This document shows positions 18,727 through 27,771 of a DNA stretch of 57,431 nucleotides, in pieces. The DNA is from an uncultured Sphingomonas sp. (GTDB lineage: Bacteria > Pseudomonadota > Alphaproteobacteria > Sphingomonadales > Sphingomonadaceae). Location: the NCBI RefSeq assembly GCF_937871615.1, contig NZ_CALMPA010000001.1, positions 1-57,431 of the forward strand. Direction: 5' to 3'. Below the pieces are notes generated by a model that was not told where the DNA came from, ran no database searches, and saw only the letters and a list, made by a program, of their open reading frames with translations. Position 1 is the first letter of the stretch, and each line of letters begins with the position of its first letter. The translations under genes were made by a program, and so were the position numbers.

Positions 18727-20340
18727 TTACGCGGGCGCCATCGCCCTTTCCCGGATCATGTCGGCGGCTTTTTCCGCGATCATGATCGTCGGCGCATTGG
18801 TGTTCGACCCCACCAAGGTCGGCATCACCGACGCATCGACGACGCGCAGGCCTTCCAGCCCGCGCACCTTGAGCCGCGCATCGACCACCGCCATGCGATC
18901 CCCGTCCGTCCCCATCTTGCAGGTGCCGACCGGGTGATAGATCGTCTCCGCGGTGCGGCGCACCCAGGCGTCGATCTCCGCATCGCTGCGCACGTCGCCG
19001 CCGGGTGACAGTTCATCGTCGCGATACGGATCGAGCGCCGCCTGCGCCGCCACGTCGCGCCCGATCTTCACGCATTCGCGCATCACGCGGATGTCTTCCT
19101 GCTGGCTCAGATAATTGGCGAAGATCAGCGGATCGGCCAGCGGGTCGGCGGACGCGACCGTCACGCGGCCACGGCTTTCGGGGCGAAGCTGGCACAGATG
19201 GAAGGAGAAGCCATCCTGCTTCACCTGCTGCTTGCCGTGATCCTTCATGATCGCGAGCACCGCGTGAATCTGCACGTCGGGCCGGACGAGGCCGGGGCGC
19301 GAGCAGACGAACGCGCCGGATTCGAGGAACTGCTGCCGGCCATAGCCGGTGCCACGCAACATATATTCCAGCCCGACCTTTAGCTGGCGCAGCCCCTTGG
19401 TCGCGGAATAGGCCGTGGTCAGCCCGTGGCAGCGCCAGTGCATGATGATATCGAGATGGTCCTGCAGATTCTCGCCCACGCCGGGCAGATCGTGGATCGC
19501 GCGGACGCCGGCATCCTTCAGGCGCGCCGGATCGCCGATGCCCGAAAGCTGCAATATCTGCGGGCTCTGCACCGCCCCGGCGCACAGCAGGGCCTCGCCC
19601 GCCACCTCGACCCGCGCGGGCTTGTTGCCGACGATATATTCCACCGCCACGGCGCGCCCGCCCTCCACCACGATCCGCGTGGTGCGCGCGCCGGTGATGA
19701 CCGTCAGGTTGGGCCGCGCCTGCACCGGGCGGAGATAGGCTTCGGCGGTCGACCAGCGTTGGCCGTTGGCGATGGTCAGATCATAACGGCCAAAGCCCTC
19801 CATCACCGCGCCGTTGAAATCGCTGGTGACCGGATAGCCCGCCTGCTCCCCGGCGGCGATCAGCGCGTCGTGGAACGGGCTGTCGTTCTCGCCGCCCGAA
19901 ACGGTGAGCGGGCCGTTCGTGCCGTGCAGCCCGCCGCTTTCGCCGCGATGATGCCCTTCGAGCCGGCGGAAATAGGGCAGCACATCATCCCACGACCAGC
20001 CGGCAAGCCCGGTCTGGCGCCATTCGTCATAATCCTGCGGGTGGCCGCGCATATAGATCATGCCGTTGATCGCGGACGATCCGCCCAGCCCCTTGCCGCG
20101 CGGCCACCACAAGCGGCGGTTGTCGAGATGCGGTTCCGGCTCGGTCCAGAAGCCCCAATTGTGTTTGTTCTTCGATTTAATCAGGCTGCCGACGCCGGCG
20201 GGCATCCGCACCAGCATATCCTTGTTGGCGCCCCCCGCTTCGAGCAGGCAGACGGTGGCCGCCGGGTCTTCCGAAAGCCGTGCCGCCAGCGTGCATCCCG
20301 CCGATCCTCCACCGATGACGACGTAATCATAGCCTGCCAC
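18727..20340 (-). CDS. GMC-family FAD-dependent oxidoreductase (choline/alcohol dehydrogenase type)
   Basis: A 537-residue glucose-methanol-choline oxidoreductase. The FAD-binding start is GYDYVVIGGGSAGCTLAARL. GMC signature 1 is in WWPRGKGLGGSSAINGMIY, signature 2 in EALLCAGAVQSPQILQLSGIG, and the C-terminal catalytic His-containing HPVGTCKMGTDGDRMAVVD is present. It should oxidise an alcohol to an aldehyde or ketone; choline is not supported by context since no bet genes are present. The GTG at 20340 is chosen because AGGAGAG lies about 7 bases upstream and the family begins here. It follows the quinone oxidoreductase at 32 bases, in the TetR-led operon. Confidence 0.92.
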   Translation of the reverse strand: MAGYDYVVIGGGSAGCTLAARLSEDPAATVCLLEAGGANKDMLVRMPAGVGSLIKSKNKHNWGFWTEPEPHLDNRRLWWPRGKGLGGSSAINGMIYMRGHPQDYDEWRQTGLAGWSWDDVLPYFRRLEGHHRGESGGLHGTNGPLTVSGGENDSPFHDALIAAGEQAGYPVTSDFNGAVMEGFGRYDLTIANGQRWSTAEAYLRPVQARPNLTVITGARTTRIVVEGGRAVAVEYIVGNKPARVEVAGEALLCAGAVQSPQILQLSGIGDPARLKDAGVRAIHDLPGVGENLQDHLDIIMHWRCHGLTTAYSATKGLRQLKVGLEYMLRGTGYGRQQFLESGAFVCSRPGLVRPDVQIHAVLAIMKDHGKQQVKQDGFSFHLCQLRPESRGRVTVASADPLADPLIFANYLSQQEDIRVMRECVKIGRDVAAQAALDPYRDDELSPGGDVRSDAEIDAWVRRTAETIYHPVGTCKMGTDGDRMAVVDARLKVRGLEGLRVVDASVMPTLVGSNTNAPTIMIAEKAADMIRERAMAPA

Positions 20341-20372
20341 CTGATCTCTCCTGCTTCTTATGTTGTCATTGT

Positions 20373-21332
20373 TTATGGCACTATGACGAGCTTCCCCACC
20401 ATCGTGCTGTCTCGCATCGCCTCGAACGCCGCGCGCCACTCGGCCAGCGGATATTCGGCGTGGACGCGCGGGCGGATGCGCCCTTCCGCCGCCAGCCGCC
20501 AGATCGCATCGAGATTCTCGCGCCCCTTCTCCGGGAACTGCCGCCCATATTCCCCGGCGCGCACCCCGACGACCGAGAAGCCCTTGATGAGCGGCATATT
20601 GGTGGAGACGCTGGCGATACGGCCAGAGGTGAAGCCCACCACCAGCAGGCGGCCCCCGAAGGCGATGCAGCGGGTCGATTCGTCGAACACGTCGCCGCCG
20701 ACCGGATCGTAGATCAGATCGGCCCCGCCGCCGGTGATCTCCTTCACCATCTCGCGAAAGCCCGGCGCGGGAACGGTCGCTTCCGGGGCATAATCGCGCG
20801 CGACCAGCGCCAGCTTCTCCGGCGAGCGTGACGAGGCGATCACCCGGCAGCCGAGCGTCTTCGCCAGATCGACCGCCGCCAGCCCGACGCCGCCGGTCGC
20901 GCCATGGATCAGCGCCCATTCGCCCGCCTGCGCCATGCCCAGCCGGACGAGCGCGACATAAGCGGTGAGATAGGCGGTGCCGACGCTCGCCGCCTCGCCG
21001 AAGGACAGGTGCGCCGGTTTCCGCCGCACGCCGGCGGCATCGGCGGCAACGATCTCCGCAAAGCCGCCGAGCCGCGCGCCGCACACCACCGCCTCGCCGG
21101 GCGCGAAGCCGTCACCCGCGATCACCTCGCCCGCCACCTCCATGCCCGGCGTGAAGGGGAGCGGCGGCTTGAGCTGATATTCGCCGCGCGTCATCAGCAG
21201 ATCGGGATAGTTGAGCGACGCCGCCCTCACCCGCACCAGCACCTTGCCGGGCGCGGGCACCGGCTCCGGCACATCGGCCAGCGCGACACCGGAGAGGTCC
21301 GGCGACAAAGCGGAGACAACCAGCGCCTTCAT
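20373..21332 (-). CDS. Zinc-free NADPH:quinone oxidoreductase-like MDR protein
   Basis: A 319-residue medium-chain dehydrogenase/reductase of the quinone oxidoreductase branch. It lacks the zinc-binding cysteines of alcohol dehydrogenases. The N-terminal GroES-like fold includes SLNYPDLLMTRGEYQLKPPL and MEVAGEVIA; the NADPH site is HGATGGVGLAAVDLAKTLG, and LIYDPVGGDVFDES follows. The start ATGA overlaps the TetR stop, indicating coupling. It probably reduces an enone, enoyl-CoA or quinone; the substrate is unknown. Confidence 0.9.
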   Translation of the reverse strand: MKALVVSALSPDLSGVALADVPEPVPAPGKVLVRVRAASLNYPDLLMTRGEYQLKPPLPFTPGMEVAGEVIAGDGFAPGEAVVCGARLGGFAEIVAADAAGVRRKPAHLSFGEAASVGTAYLTAYVALVRLGMAQAGEWALIHGATGGVGLAAVDLAKTLGCRVIASSRSPEKLALVARDYAPEATVPAPGFREMVKEITGGGADLIYDPVGGDVFDESTRCIAFGGRLLVVGFTSGRIASVSTNMPLIKGFSVVGVRAGEYGRQFPEKGRENLDAIWRLAAEGRIRPRVHAEYPLAEWRAAFEAMRDSTMVGKLVIVP

Positions 21333-21922
21333 TGCTCGGCGGGACGCGCGACCATGATGTCGAGCAGCGAATCGAACAGGGTGTTCATATCGAGTTGCGG
21401 CGCGTGAATCTTGCCCAGCCCCAGCGTAATCAGGCCGTAAGCGCGGATTTCCGCCTCATGCCGGGTAAAACCATGCACGGCGAGGTTACGCGCGAGGAAA
21501 TCGAGCAGCAACGTATCATGCCGCTCCACCGCGGCGCGCGCGCGCGGATCGCTCTCCGCCCAGGCGCGCATCGCGATCGCCATCCGCGATGCGCCGCGCC
21601 GCCGCACCGTCTGCCCCAGCAGGCGGATGCGGGCGATGGGATCGGGCGTGGCGCGTTCCAGCGCGTCGATCAGATCGCCGACCTGGGTTTCGGCGAAATA
21701 ATGCGCCAATTGCCCCTGATATTCGTCGAAATCCCTGAAGTGATGATAGAAGCTGCCCGTCGAGACGCGCAATTCGTCCGCGAGCGGGCGCAGCTTGAGC
21801 GCGCGCAAGCCCCCACGCCGCAACAGGGACTGACCGGCCTCCAGCCAGTCTCGCGGCGTGAGATCGGATGACCGCGCATTGGTCTGAATTGCTGGCGACA
21901 CGCTTGACATCCCCTCTACCAT
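21329..21922 (-). CDS. TetR-family transcriptional regulator of the acyl-CoA/alcohol cluster
   Basis: A 197-residue regulator. The N-terminal helix-turn-helix covers about residues 22-66 (LRRGGLRALKLRPLADELRVSTGSFYHHF split around the turn), with the classic recognition-helix end STGSFYHHFRDF. The C-terminal ligand domain is divergent, as usual. The ATG at 21922 is inside a perfect palindrome (21920-21935), which suggests autorepression; an ATG at 21910 preceded by GAGGGG is an alternative. It heads the minus-strand operon with the two oxidoreductases and faces the thiolase gene, so it likely controls both directions. Confidence 0.9.
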   Translation of the reverse strand: MVEGMSSVSPAIQTNARSSDLTPRDWLEAGQSLLRRGGLRALKLRPLADELRVSTGSFYHHFRDFDEYQGQLAHYFAETQVGDLIDALERATPDPIARIRLLGQTVRRRGASRMAIAMRAWAESDPRARAAVERHDTLLLDFLARNLAVHGFTRHEAEIRAYGLITLGLGKIHAPQLDMNTLFDSLLDIMVARPAEQ

Positions 21923-21935
21923 AACGAAGGTTATG
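21920..21935. promoter_or_regulatory. Palindromic operator, probably for the adjacent TetR regulator
   Basis: CATAAC GAAG GTTATG is a perfect 6+6 inverted repeat with a 4-base centre. It overlaps the upstream candidate start codon of the TetR gene and lies 57 bases before the thiolase start. The position between divergent units and the symmetry fit a TetR dimer site. Confidence 0.65.
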
Positions 21936-21992
21936 CTGGAAATCGGCGTCGGTAAAGAGCCGACTCCGCCACCTGGTATGGAGTGATTTTCA

Positions 21993-23252
21993 ATGCCTGA
22001 CGCCTATATCATCGACGCCGTCCGCACCCCGCGCGGGATCGGCAAGCAGGGGAAGGGCGCGCTCGCCGACATGCACCCGCAGCATCTCGCCGCGACGGTG
22101 CTGAAAGCGATCAAGGAGCGCAACAATCTCGACACCGCCGAGGTGGACGACATCATCTGGTCCACCTCCTCGCAGCGCGGCAAGCAGGGCGGCGATCTGG
22201 GGCGGATGGCGGCGCTCGACGCGGGTTATGACGTGAAGGCATCGGGCACGACGCTCGATCGCTTCTGCGGCGGCGGCATCACCGCGGTGAATTTCGCGGC
22301 GGCGCAGATCATGTCCGGCATGGAGGATCTCGTCATCGCCGGCGGCACCGAGATGATGAGCCTCACCGCCGCGATGGCGCAGGAGGATATGGAAGCGGGC
22401 AAGCCGATGCTCGGCATGGGATCGGGCAACCCGCGCCTCAACCTGTCGCATCCGCAGAGCCATCAGGGCATTTGCGGCGACGCGATCGCCAGCATGGAGG
22501 GGATCAGCCGCGAGGCGCTCGACGCGCTCGGCCTCGAAAGCCAGCGCAAGGCGGCGGTGGCGATCGCCGAGGGGCGGTTCGACAAGTCGATCGTGCCCGT
22601 CGTCGACGATGCGGGCAATGTCGTGCTGGCGAAGGACGAATATCCCCGCCCGCAGACCACGGCGGAGGGGCTCGCCAGCCTCAAGCCCTCGTTCGTGGCG
22701 ATGGCCGACATGCCCTACAACAAGCAGGGCGACACCTTCCGCAAGCAGATCAACCGCAAATATCCCGATCTGAAGATCGAGCATTTTCACCATGCGGGCA
22801 ATTCATCCGGCGTGGTCGATGGCGCGGCGGCGGTGCTGCTCGCATCCAAGGCCTATGCCGAGAAGCACGGGCTGAAGCCGCGCGCGCGGATCGTGGCGAT
22901 GGCGAATATCGGTGACGATCCCACGCTGATGCTGAACGCCCCGGTTCCGGCGGCGAAGAAGGTGCTGGCCAAGGCCGGCCTCTCCAAGGACGATATCGAC
23001 CTGTGGGAGATCAACGAAGCGTTCGCGGTGGTGGCCGAAAAGTTCATCCGCGATCTCGATCTCGATCGCAGCAAGGTGAACGTCAACGGCGGCTCGATCG
23101 CGCTCGGCCATCCGATCGGCGCGACCGGCGCGATCCTGATCGGCACCGTGGTGGACGAGCTGGAGCGGCAGAACAAACGCTACGGCCTCGTCACGATGTG
23201 CGCGGCAGGCGGCATGGCGCCGGCGATCATCGTCGAGCGCGTCGAAGGATAA
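21993..23252 (+). CDS. Acetyl-CoA C-acyltransferase (thiolase)
   Basis: A 419-residue thiolase that cleaves or forms beta-ketoacyl-CoA. The nucleophile is Cys92 in TLDRFCGGGITAVN; other catalytic elements are NEAFAVVAEKF, GGSIALGHPIGATGA (His) and MCAAGGMAPA (second Cys). Start ATG 21993 has GGAGTG upstream. It heads a plus-strand run with two acyl-CoA synthetases and faces the TetR regulator. With these neighbours it likely completes beta-oxidation-type degradation of an imported acid. Confidence 0.94.
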   Translation: MPDAYIIDAVRTPRGIGKQGKGALADMHPQHLAATVLKAIKERNNLDTAEVDDIIWSTSSQRGKQGGDLGRMAALDAGYDVKASGTTLDRFCGGGITAVNFAAAQIMSGMEDLVIAGGTEMMSLTAAMAQEDMEAGKPMLGMGSGNPRLNLSHPQSHQGICGDAIASMEGISREALDALGLESQRKAAVAIAEGRFDKSIVPVVDDAGNVVLAKDEYPRPQTTAEGLASLKPSFVAMADMPYNKQGDTFRKQINRKYPDLKIEHFHHAGNSSGVVDGAAAVLLASKAYAEKHGLKPRARIVAMANIGDDPTLMLNAPVPAAKKVLAKAGLSKDDIDLWEINEAFAVVAEKFIRDLDLDRSKVNVNGGSIALGHPIGATGAILIGTVVDELERQNKRYGLVTMCAAGGMAPAIIVERVEG

Positions 23253-23262
23253 AAAGGATGAC

Positions 23263-23296
23263 GGCGTGAGCGGCGCATAAACGACGCCGCCACGCC
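23263..23296 (+). terminator. Hairpin between thiolase and acyl-CoA synthetase
   Basis: GGCGTG and GCGGCG (23263-23268, 23270-23275) pair with CGCCGC and CACGCC (23285-23296), a 12-base stem with one bulged A and a 9-base loop. No T run follows; it may reduce read-through or protect the upstream message. Confidence 0.45.
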
Positions 23297-23316
23297 CTCA
23301 TATGGAGAGTGAGATA

Positions 23317-24879
23317 ATGCAGCATCCGGTCGCTCATGCGCGGGCGACGCCCGACAAGGCCGCCTATATCATGGCCGCCACGGGCGAAGTGGTGACTTAT
23401 GGCGAGCTTGATCGCCGCGCCGATCAGGGCGCGCAACTGATCCGCACGCTCGGCCTGAAACGCGGCGACGCCATCGCCGTGATGATGGACAATAACGCGC
23501 GCTATCTTGAGATCATGTGGGCGGCGGAGCGAACCGGGGTGTATGTCACCTGCCTTTCCTCGAAGCTGCTGGTCGACGAGGTGGAATATATCCTGCGTGA
23601 CGGCGATTGCCGCGCGGTGATCGTATCGCGGGCGACCGCCGCCTGCGCCGCCCAGATATTGCCGCGCATCGGCGATCTGCGGCGCTTCATGGTCGGCGGC
23701 ACGGCGGAGGGCTATGAAAGCTATGAGGCGGCGCGCGATGCGCAGCCGGCCACGCCGATCGCCGATCCCTCGCCGGGGCAGATCATGCTCTATTCCTCCG
23801 GCACCACGGGCAAGCCCAAGGGCGTGCGCTTCCCCTTGCCGGAAGAAGATTTCGGGATGAACCCGTCCGCGCTCGTCGGCCTCGGGCAGGTGCTGTACGG
23901 CTGGACGCCCGATATCGTCTATCTTTGCCCCGCGCCGCTATACCATGCCGCGCCGCTGCGTTGGTCGATGGCGGTGAACCAGATCGGCGGCACCGTCGTC
24001 GTCATGGATCGCTTCGACGCCGAAAAGGCGCTGGAATATATCGAACGCTACAGGATTTCGCAGGCGCAATGGGTGCCGACGCATTTCGTGCGGATGCTGA
24101 AGCTGCCGGCGGAAGTGCGCGCGAAATACGACATGTCGTCGCTCAAGGCCGTGTGGCACGCCGCCGCGCCCTGCCCGGTGCCGGTGAAACAGGCGATGAT
24201 CGACTGGTGGGGGCCGATCGTCGGCGAATATTATGCCGGCACCGAGAGCAACGGCTTCCACGCGATCCAGGCGGCGGAGTGGCTGACGCACAAGGGCTCG
24301 GTGGGGCGCAACCTTACCACCATCACCCATATCTGCGACGATGCTGGAAACGAGGTGCCAGCGCGCACCGAGGGCACGATCTATTTCGAGGCCCCGCCCG
24401 GCGGCCCGACCTTCTCCTATCACAATGATCCGCAGAAGACGGCGGATTCCACCGACCGCCACGGCTGGACGACGCTGGGCGATGTGGGCTGGATGGACGA
24501 GGAAGGCTATCTCTACCTCACCGATCGCAAGAGCTTCATGATTATCTCCGGGGGCGTGAACATCTATCCGGCGGAGATCGAGAATCTGCTCGTCACCCAT
24601 CCGAAGGTGGCGGATGTCGCGGTGATCGGCGCGCCGCATGAGGAAATGGGCGAGGAGGTCGTCGCGGTCGTCCAGCCGCGCGACATGGCGGAGGCCGGCG
24701 ACGCGCTGGCGGCGGAACTGACCGCCTTCGTCCGCGAGCATCTCAGCCATGTGAAAACGCCGCGCCGCATTGATTTCCGTGCCGAACTGCCGCGCCACGA
24801 TACGGGCAAACTCTACAAGCGGCTGTTGCGCGACGAATATTGGGGCAAGAAGCCGCTGGTCGAAGGCGTCAGCGCGTGA
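23317..24879 (+). CDS. Fatty/organic acid-CoA ligase, AMP-forming
   Basis: A 520-residue ANL-superfamily acyl-CoA synthetase. Motif A3 is MLYSSGTTGKPKGVRFP, A5 lies around GEYYAGTESNGFH, A7-A8 is TLGDVGWMDEEGYLYLTDRKS with IISGGVNIYPAEIE, and the catalytic C-terminal Lys is in DTGKLYKR. The ATG at 23317 (MQHPVAHARATPDKAAYI) fits the ribosome site GGAGAGTGAG; the ATG at 23302 overlaps that site. It shares a GTGA overlap with the next synthetase. The acid activated is unknown. Confidence 0.92.
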   Translation: MQHPVAHARATPDKAAYIMAATGEVVTYGELDRRADQGAQLIRTLGLKRGDAIAVMMDNNARYLEIMWAAERTGVYVTCLSSKLLVDEVEYILRDGDCRAVIVSRATAACAAQILPRIGDLRRFMVGGTAEGYESYEAARDAQPATPIADPSPGQIMLYSSGTTGKPKGVRFPLPEEDFGMNPSALVGLGQVLYGWTPDIVYLCPAPLYHAAPLRWSMAVNQIGGTVVVMDRFDAEKALEYIERYRISQAQWVPTHFVRMLKLPAEVRAKYDMSSLKAVWHAAAPCPVPVKQAMIDWWGPIVGEYYAGTESNGFHAIQAAEWLTHKGSVGRNLTTITHICDDAGNEVPARTEGTIYFEAPPGGPTFSYHNDPQKTADSTDRHGWTTLGDVGWMDEEGYLYLTDRKSFMIISGGVNIYPAEIENLLVTHPKVADVAVIGAPHEEMGEEVVAVVQPRDMAEAGDALAAELTAFVREHLSHVKTPRRIDFRAELPRHDTGKLYKRLLRDEYWGKKPLVEGVSA

Positions 24880-26471
24880 GCTTCAACTTCGGCGACCTGA
24901 TCGAGGCGATCGAGCGGAAAATCCCCGCCGATCGCGTTGCGCTGGCGCATGGCGACGAGGTGGTCAACTGGGGCGAGCTTCGCCACCGCTCGAACAATCT
25001 GGCGCGCGCGCTGATCGAGCGCGGGCTGCGCCCCGGCGAACGCGTTGCCTTCTACGCCTATAACAGCGCCGATTACATGGTGGCGCTGATGGCGTGCTGG
25101 AAGGCGCGCGGCACCCACGTCAACGTCAACTATCGCTATGTCGCCGACGAACTGGCCTATATCCTGGCCGACAGCGACGCGACCGTGCTGTTCTATGACG
25201 CGCGGCTGCGCGACGCGGTGGCGGCGGTGGCGGATCGCTCGCCGCTCGTCCGCACATGGGTGGAATGGGGCGAGGCGCCGGGCGACACGCCCGCCTTCGC
25301 CGAGCGGCTGGAGGCGCTGGACGCGGGCGATGGCGCGCCACTCGATCTCGCGCGCGATCCGGCGGACCGCTTCTTCATCTACACCGGCGGCACGACCGGG
25401 ATGCCGAAGGGCGTGGTGTGGACCCATGCCGATCTCAACGCGATCGGCCTCGCGGTCGCGGCGGCGCAGGGGCTGCCGATCCCCGAGGATGTCGAACAGG
25501 CCGCAAGCTTTGCCGCCGCGAACCCGGATTATCCCAAAACGGTGATCGGGCCGCCGATCATGCACGGCACCGGGCTGCTTTCCGCTTATGGCGCGCTGCT
25601 TGGCGGGGGCATGGTCGCCACGCTGCCGAGCCGCAGCTTCCGCGCGGAGGAAGCGCTCGACGCGATCGACCGCTGGCGGGCCAACCGGCTGGTGGTGGTG
25701 GGCGATGCCTTCGCTCGCCCGATCGCCGAGGCGCTGGACGCGGAACCCGCGCGCTGGAACGTGGCCTCGATGCGGGTCATCATCTCGTCGGGCGTGATGT
25801 GGACGCAGGGCGTGAAGGACCGGCTGATCCACCATATGCCCGAGGCGATGTGCCAGGATAATTTCAGCTCGTCCGAAGCGATCGGCATGGGCGTGTCGAT
25901 CACCACGCGTGACGGCACGGTGGAGACCGCGAAGTTCATGGTCGGCCCGCGCTGCCGCGTGCTCGACGAGCATGATCGCGATGTCGTGCCGGGATCGGGG
26001 GTGCGCGGGATCGTCGCGCTCGGACCGCCCAATCCGGTGGAATATCACAAGGATTCCGAAAAGACCGCGCGCACCTTCCGCACGATCGACGGGGTGCGCT
26101 ATTCGATCCCCGGCGATTATGCCGAGGTGCTGGCGGATGGCACCCTGGTGCTGCTCGGGCGCGGCTCCGCGTGCATCAACTCCGCCGGCGAGAAGATCTT
26201 CCCCGAGGAGGTGGAGGAGGCGCTGAAACTGTGCCCCGGCGTGGCCGACGCGCTGGTGTTCGGCGTTCCCGATCCGAAATGGGGGCAGGCGGTGGCGGCG
26301 GTGGTGCAGGCGGCGGACGGCTATGCCGAAGGCGCGGCGCGCGATCACCTGCGCGCGCATCTCGCCGGCTACAAGCTGCCCAAATTGCTCGTCGCGACCG
26401 ATCAATCGCTGCGCGCGCCGAACGGCAAGGCGGATTACGCCAAGGCGAAGGGGCTGGCCGGCGTCGCGTGA
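24876..26471 (+). CDS. Second acyl-CoA synthetase, AMP-forming
   Basis: A 531-residue ANL-superfamily enzyme translationally coupled to the preceding one (GTG start inside GTGA). It begins with SFNFGDLIEAIERKIPADR. It carries FIYTGGTTGMPKGVVW, FSSSEAIGMGVS, RGSACINSAGEKIFPEEVEE and the C-terminal Lys region NGKADYAKAK. It differs clearly from its neighbour, so the pair is unlikely to be a recent duplication and probably activates different acids. It is convergent with murA, 16 bases from its stop codon. Confidence 0.92.
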   Translation: MSFNFGDLIEAIERKIPADRVALAHGDEVVNWGELRHRSNNLARALIERGLRPGERVAFYAYNSADYMVALMACWKARGTHVNVNYRYVADELAYILADSDATVLFYDARLRDAVAAVADRSPLVRTWVEWGEAPGDTPAFAERLEALDAGDGAPLDLARDPADRFFIYTGGTTGMPKGVVWTHADLNAIGLAVAAAQGLPIPEDVEQAASFAAANPDYPKTVIGPPIMHGTGLLSAYGALLGGGMVATLPSRSFRAEEALDAIDRWRANRLVVVGDAFARPIAEALDAEPARWNVASMRVIISSGVMWTQGVKDRLIHHMPEAMCQDNFSSSEAIGMGVSITTRDGTVETAKFMVGPRCRVLDEHDRDVVPGSGVRGIVALGPPNPVEYHKDSEKTARTFRTIDGVRYSIPGDYAEVLADGTLVLLGRGSACINSAGEKIFPEEVEEALKLCPGVADALVFGVPDPKWGQAVAAVVQAADGYAEGAARDHLRAHLAGYKLPKLLVATDQSLRAPNGKADYAKAKGLAGVA

Positions 26472-26487
26472 CGGCGCAGACGGCGAC

Positions 26488-27771
26488 TCAGCCGTCGCTG
26501 GCGCGCTCGATATCCGCGCCGACCGCGCTCAGTTTCTCCTCCAGCCGCTCATAGCCGCGATCGAGGTGATAGACGCGGCTGACCGCGGTTTCGCCCTCTG
26601 CCGCCAGCCCCGCGAGGATCAGACTCATCGAGGCGCGCAGATCGGTCGCCATCACCGGCGCGCCGACCAGCCGATCGACCCCGCGCACCACCGCCGTGCG
26701 CCCGCGCACCTGAATGTCCGCGCCCATCCGCGCGAGTTCGGGCACGTGCATATAGCGGTTTTCGAAGATCGTCTCGGTCAGCACGCTCGCGCCATCCGCC
26801 TTGCACAGCATCGCCATGAACTGCGCCTGCATGTCGGTGGCGAAGCCGGGGAACGGCGCGGTGGAAAGCGTGAGCGGGCCGAGCTTGCCATCGGCGGAAA
26901 CGCGCACCGAACGCTTGCCCGCGACGACCTTCACGCCCGCATCGCGCAGCGCATCGAGCGTCGCGCCCATATCGTCCGCATCGACATTGGTGAGCGTGAT
27001 ATCGCCGCCGGTGATCGCGGCGGCACAGGCATAGCTGCCCGCCTCGATCCGATCGGGCATCACGGCATAGGTGGCGCCGTGGAGCCGATCGACGCCCTCG
27101 ATCTCCAGCGTTTCGGTGCCGATGCCCTCGATCTGCGCGCCCATCGCGACGAGGCAGCGGCACAGATCGACGATCTCGGGCTCGCGCGCGGCATTGTCGA
27201 TCCGGCTCGCGCCCTTCGCGGTGACGGCGGCCATCACGACATTCTCGGTCGCGCCGACCGACACGACCGGAAAGGCATAGCGCCCGCCCGAAAGCCGCCC
27301 GCCCGGCGCGCGCGCGGTGACATAGCCCGCCGACATCTCAAGCTCCGCGCCGATCGCCTCCAGCGCCTTCAGGTGCAGGTCGATCGGGCGGTTGCCGATC
27401 GCGCAACCGCCGGGGAGCGACACCCGCGCCTCGCCCGCGCGCGCCAGGATCGGGCCGAGCACGAGGATCGAGGCGCGCATCTTGCGCACGATATCGTAGG
27501 GCGCCTCGGTCGAGGTGAGCTGGCCGGCGCGGATCGTCATCACCCGCCCGAAATCCTCCGGTCGCGAGCCTTCGATCGCGGTGGATGCACCCAACTGGTT
27601 GAGCAGATGGCCGAAGCTGTCGACATCCGCGAGCCGCGGCAGGTTGCGCAGCGTCAGCGGCTCATCGGTGAGCAGCGCGCACGGCAGCAGCGTCAGCGCG
27701 GCGTTCTTGGCGCCGGAGATCGGGAGAGTGCCGGAAAGGCGATTGCCGCCACGGATGAGGATACGGTCCAT
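26488..27771 (-). CDS. murA: UDP-N-acetylglucosamine 1-carboxyvinyltransferase MurA
   Basis: A 427-residue EPSP-synthase-fold enzyme for the first committed step of peptidoglycan synthesis (adds enolpyruvate to UDP-GlcNAc). It starts [20 protein letters not shown] and has the Lys-Asn element SGAKNAAL. The active-site Cys123 is in [16 protein letters not shown] (equivalent to E. coli Cys115, the fosfomycin target, so this enzyme is of the sensitive Cys type). Longer in-frame readings upstream are Arg/Pro-rich and are not used. Confidence 0.96.
   Translation of the reverse strand: MDRILIRGGNRLSGTLPISGAKNAALTLLPCALLTDEPLTLRNLPRLADVDSFGHLLNQLGASTAIEGSRPEDFGRVMTIRAGQLTSTEAPYDIVRKMRASILVLGPILARAGEARVSLPGGCAIGNRPIDLHLKALEAIGAELEMSAGYVTARAPGGRLSGGRYAFPVVSVGATENVVMAAVTAKGASRIDNAAREPEIVDLCRCLVAMGAQIEGIGTETLEIEGVDRLHGATYAVMPDRIEAGSYACAAAITGGDITLTNVDADDMGATLDALRDAGVKVVAGKRSVRVSADGKLGPLTLSTAPFPGFATDMQAQFMAMLCKADGASVLTETIFENRYMHVPELARMGADIQVRGRTAVVRGVDRLVGAPVMATDLRASMSLILAGLAAEGETAVSRVYHLDRGYERLEEKLSAVGADIERASDG

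Noticed and set aside
18727-21084. A 785-codon open frame on the minus strand running upstream of the GMC gene
   Set aside because: The upstream part is an antisense-frame shadow of the quinone oxidoreductase gene. The real GMC start is the GTG at 20340 with AGGAG.
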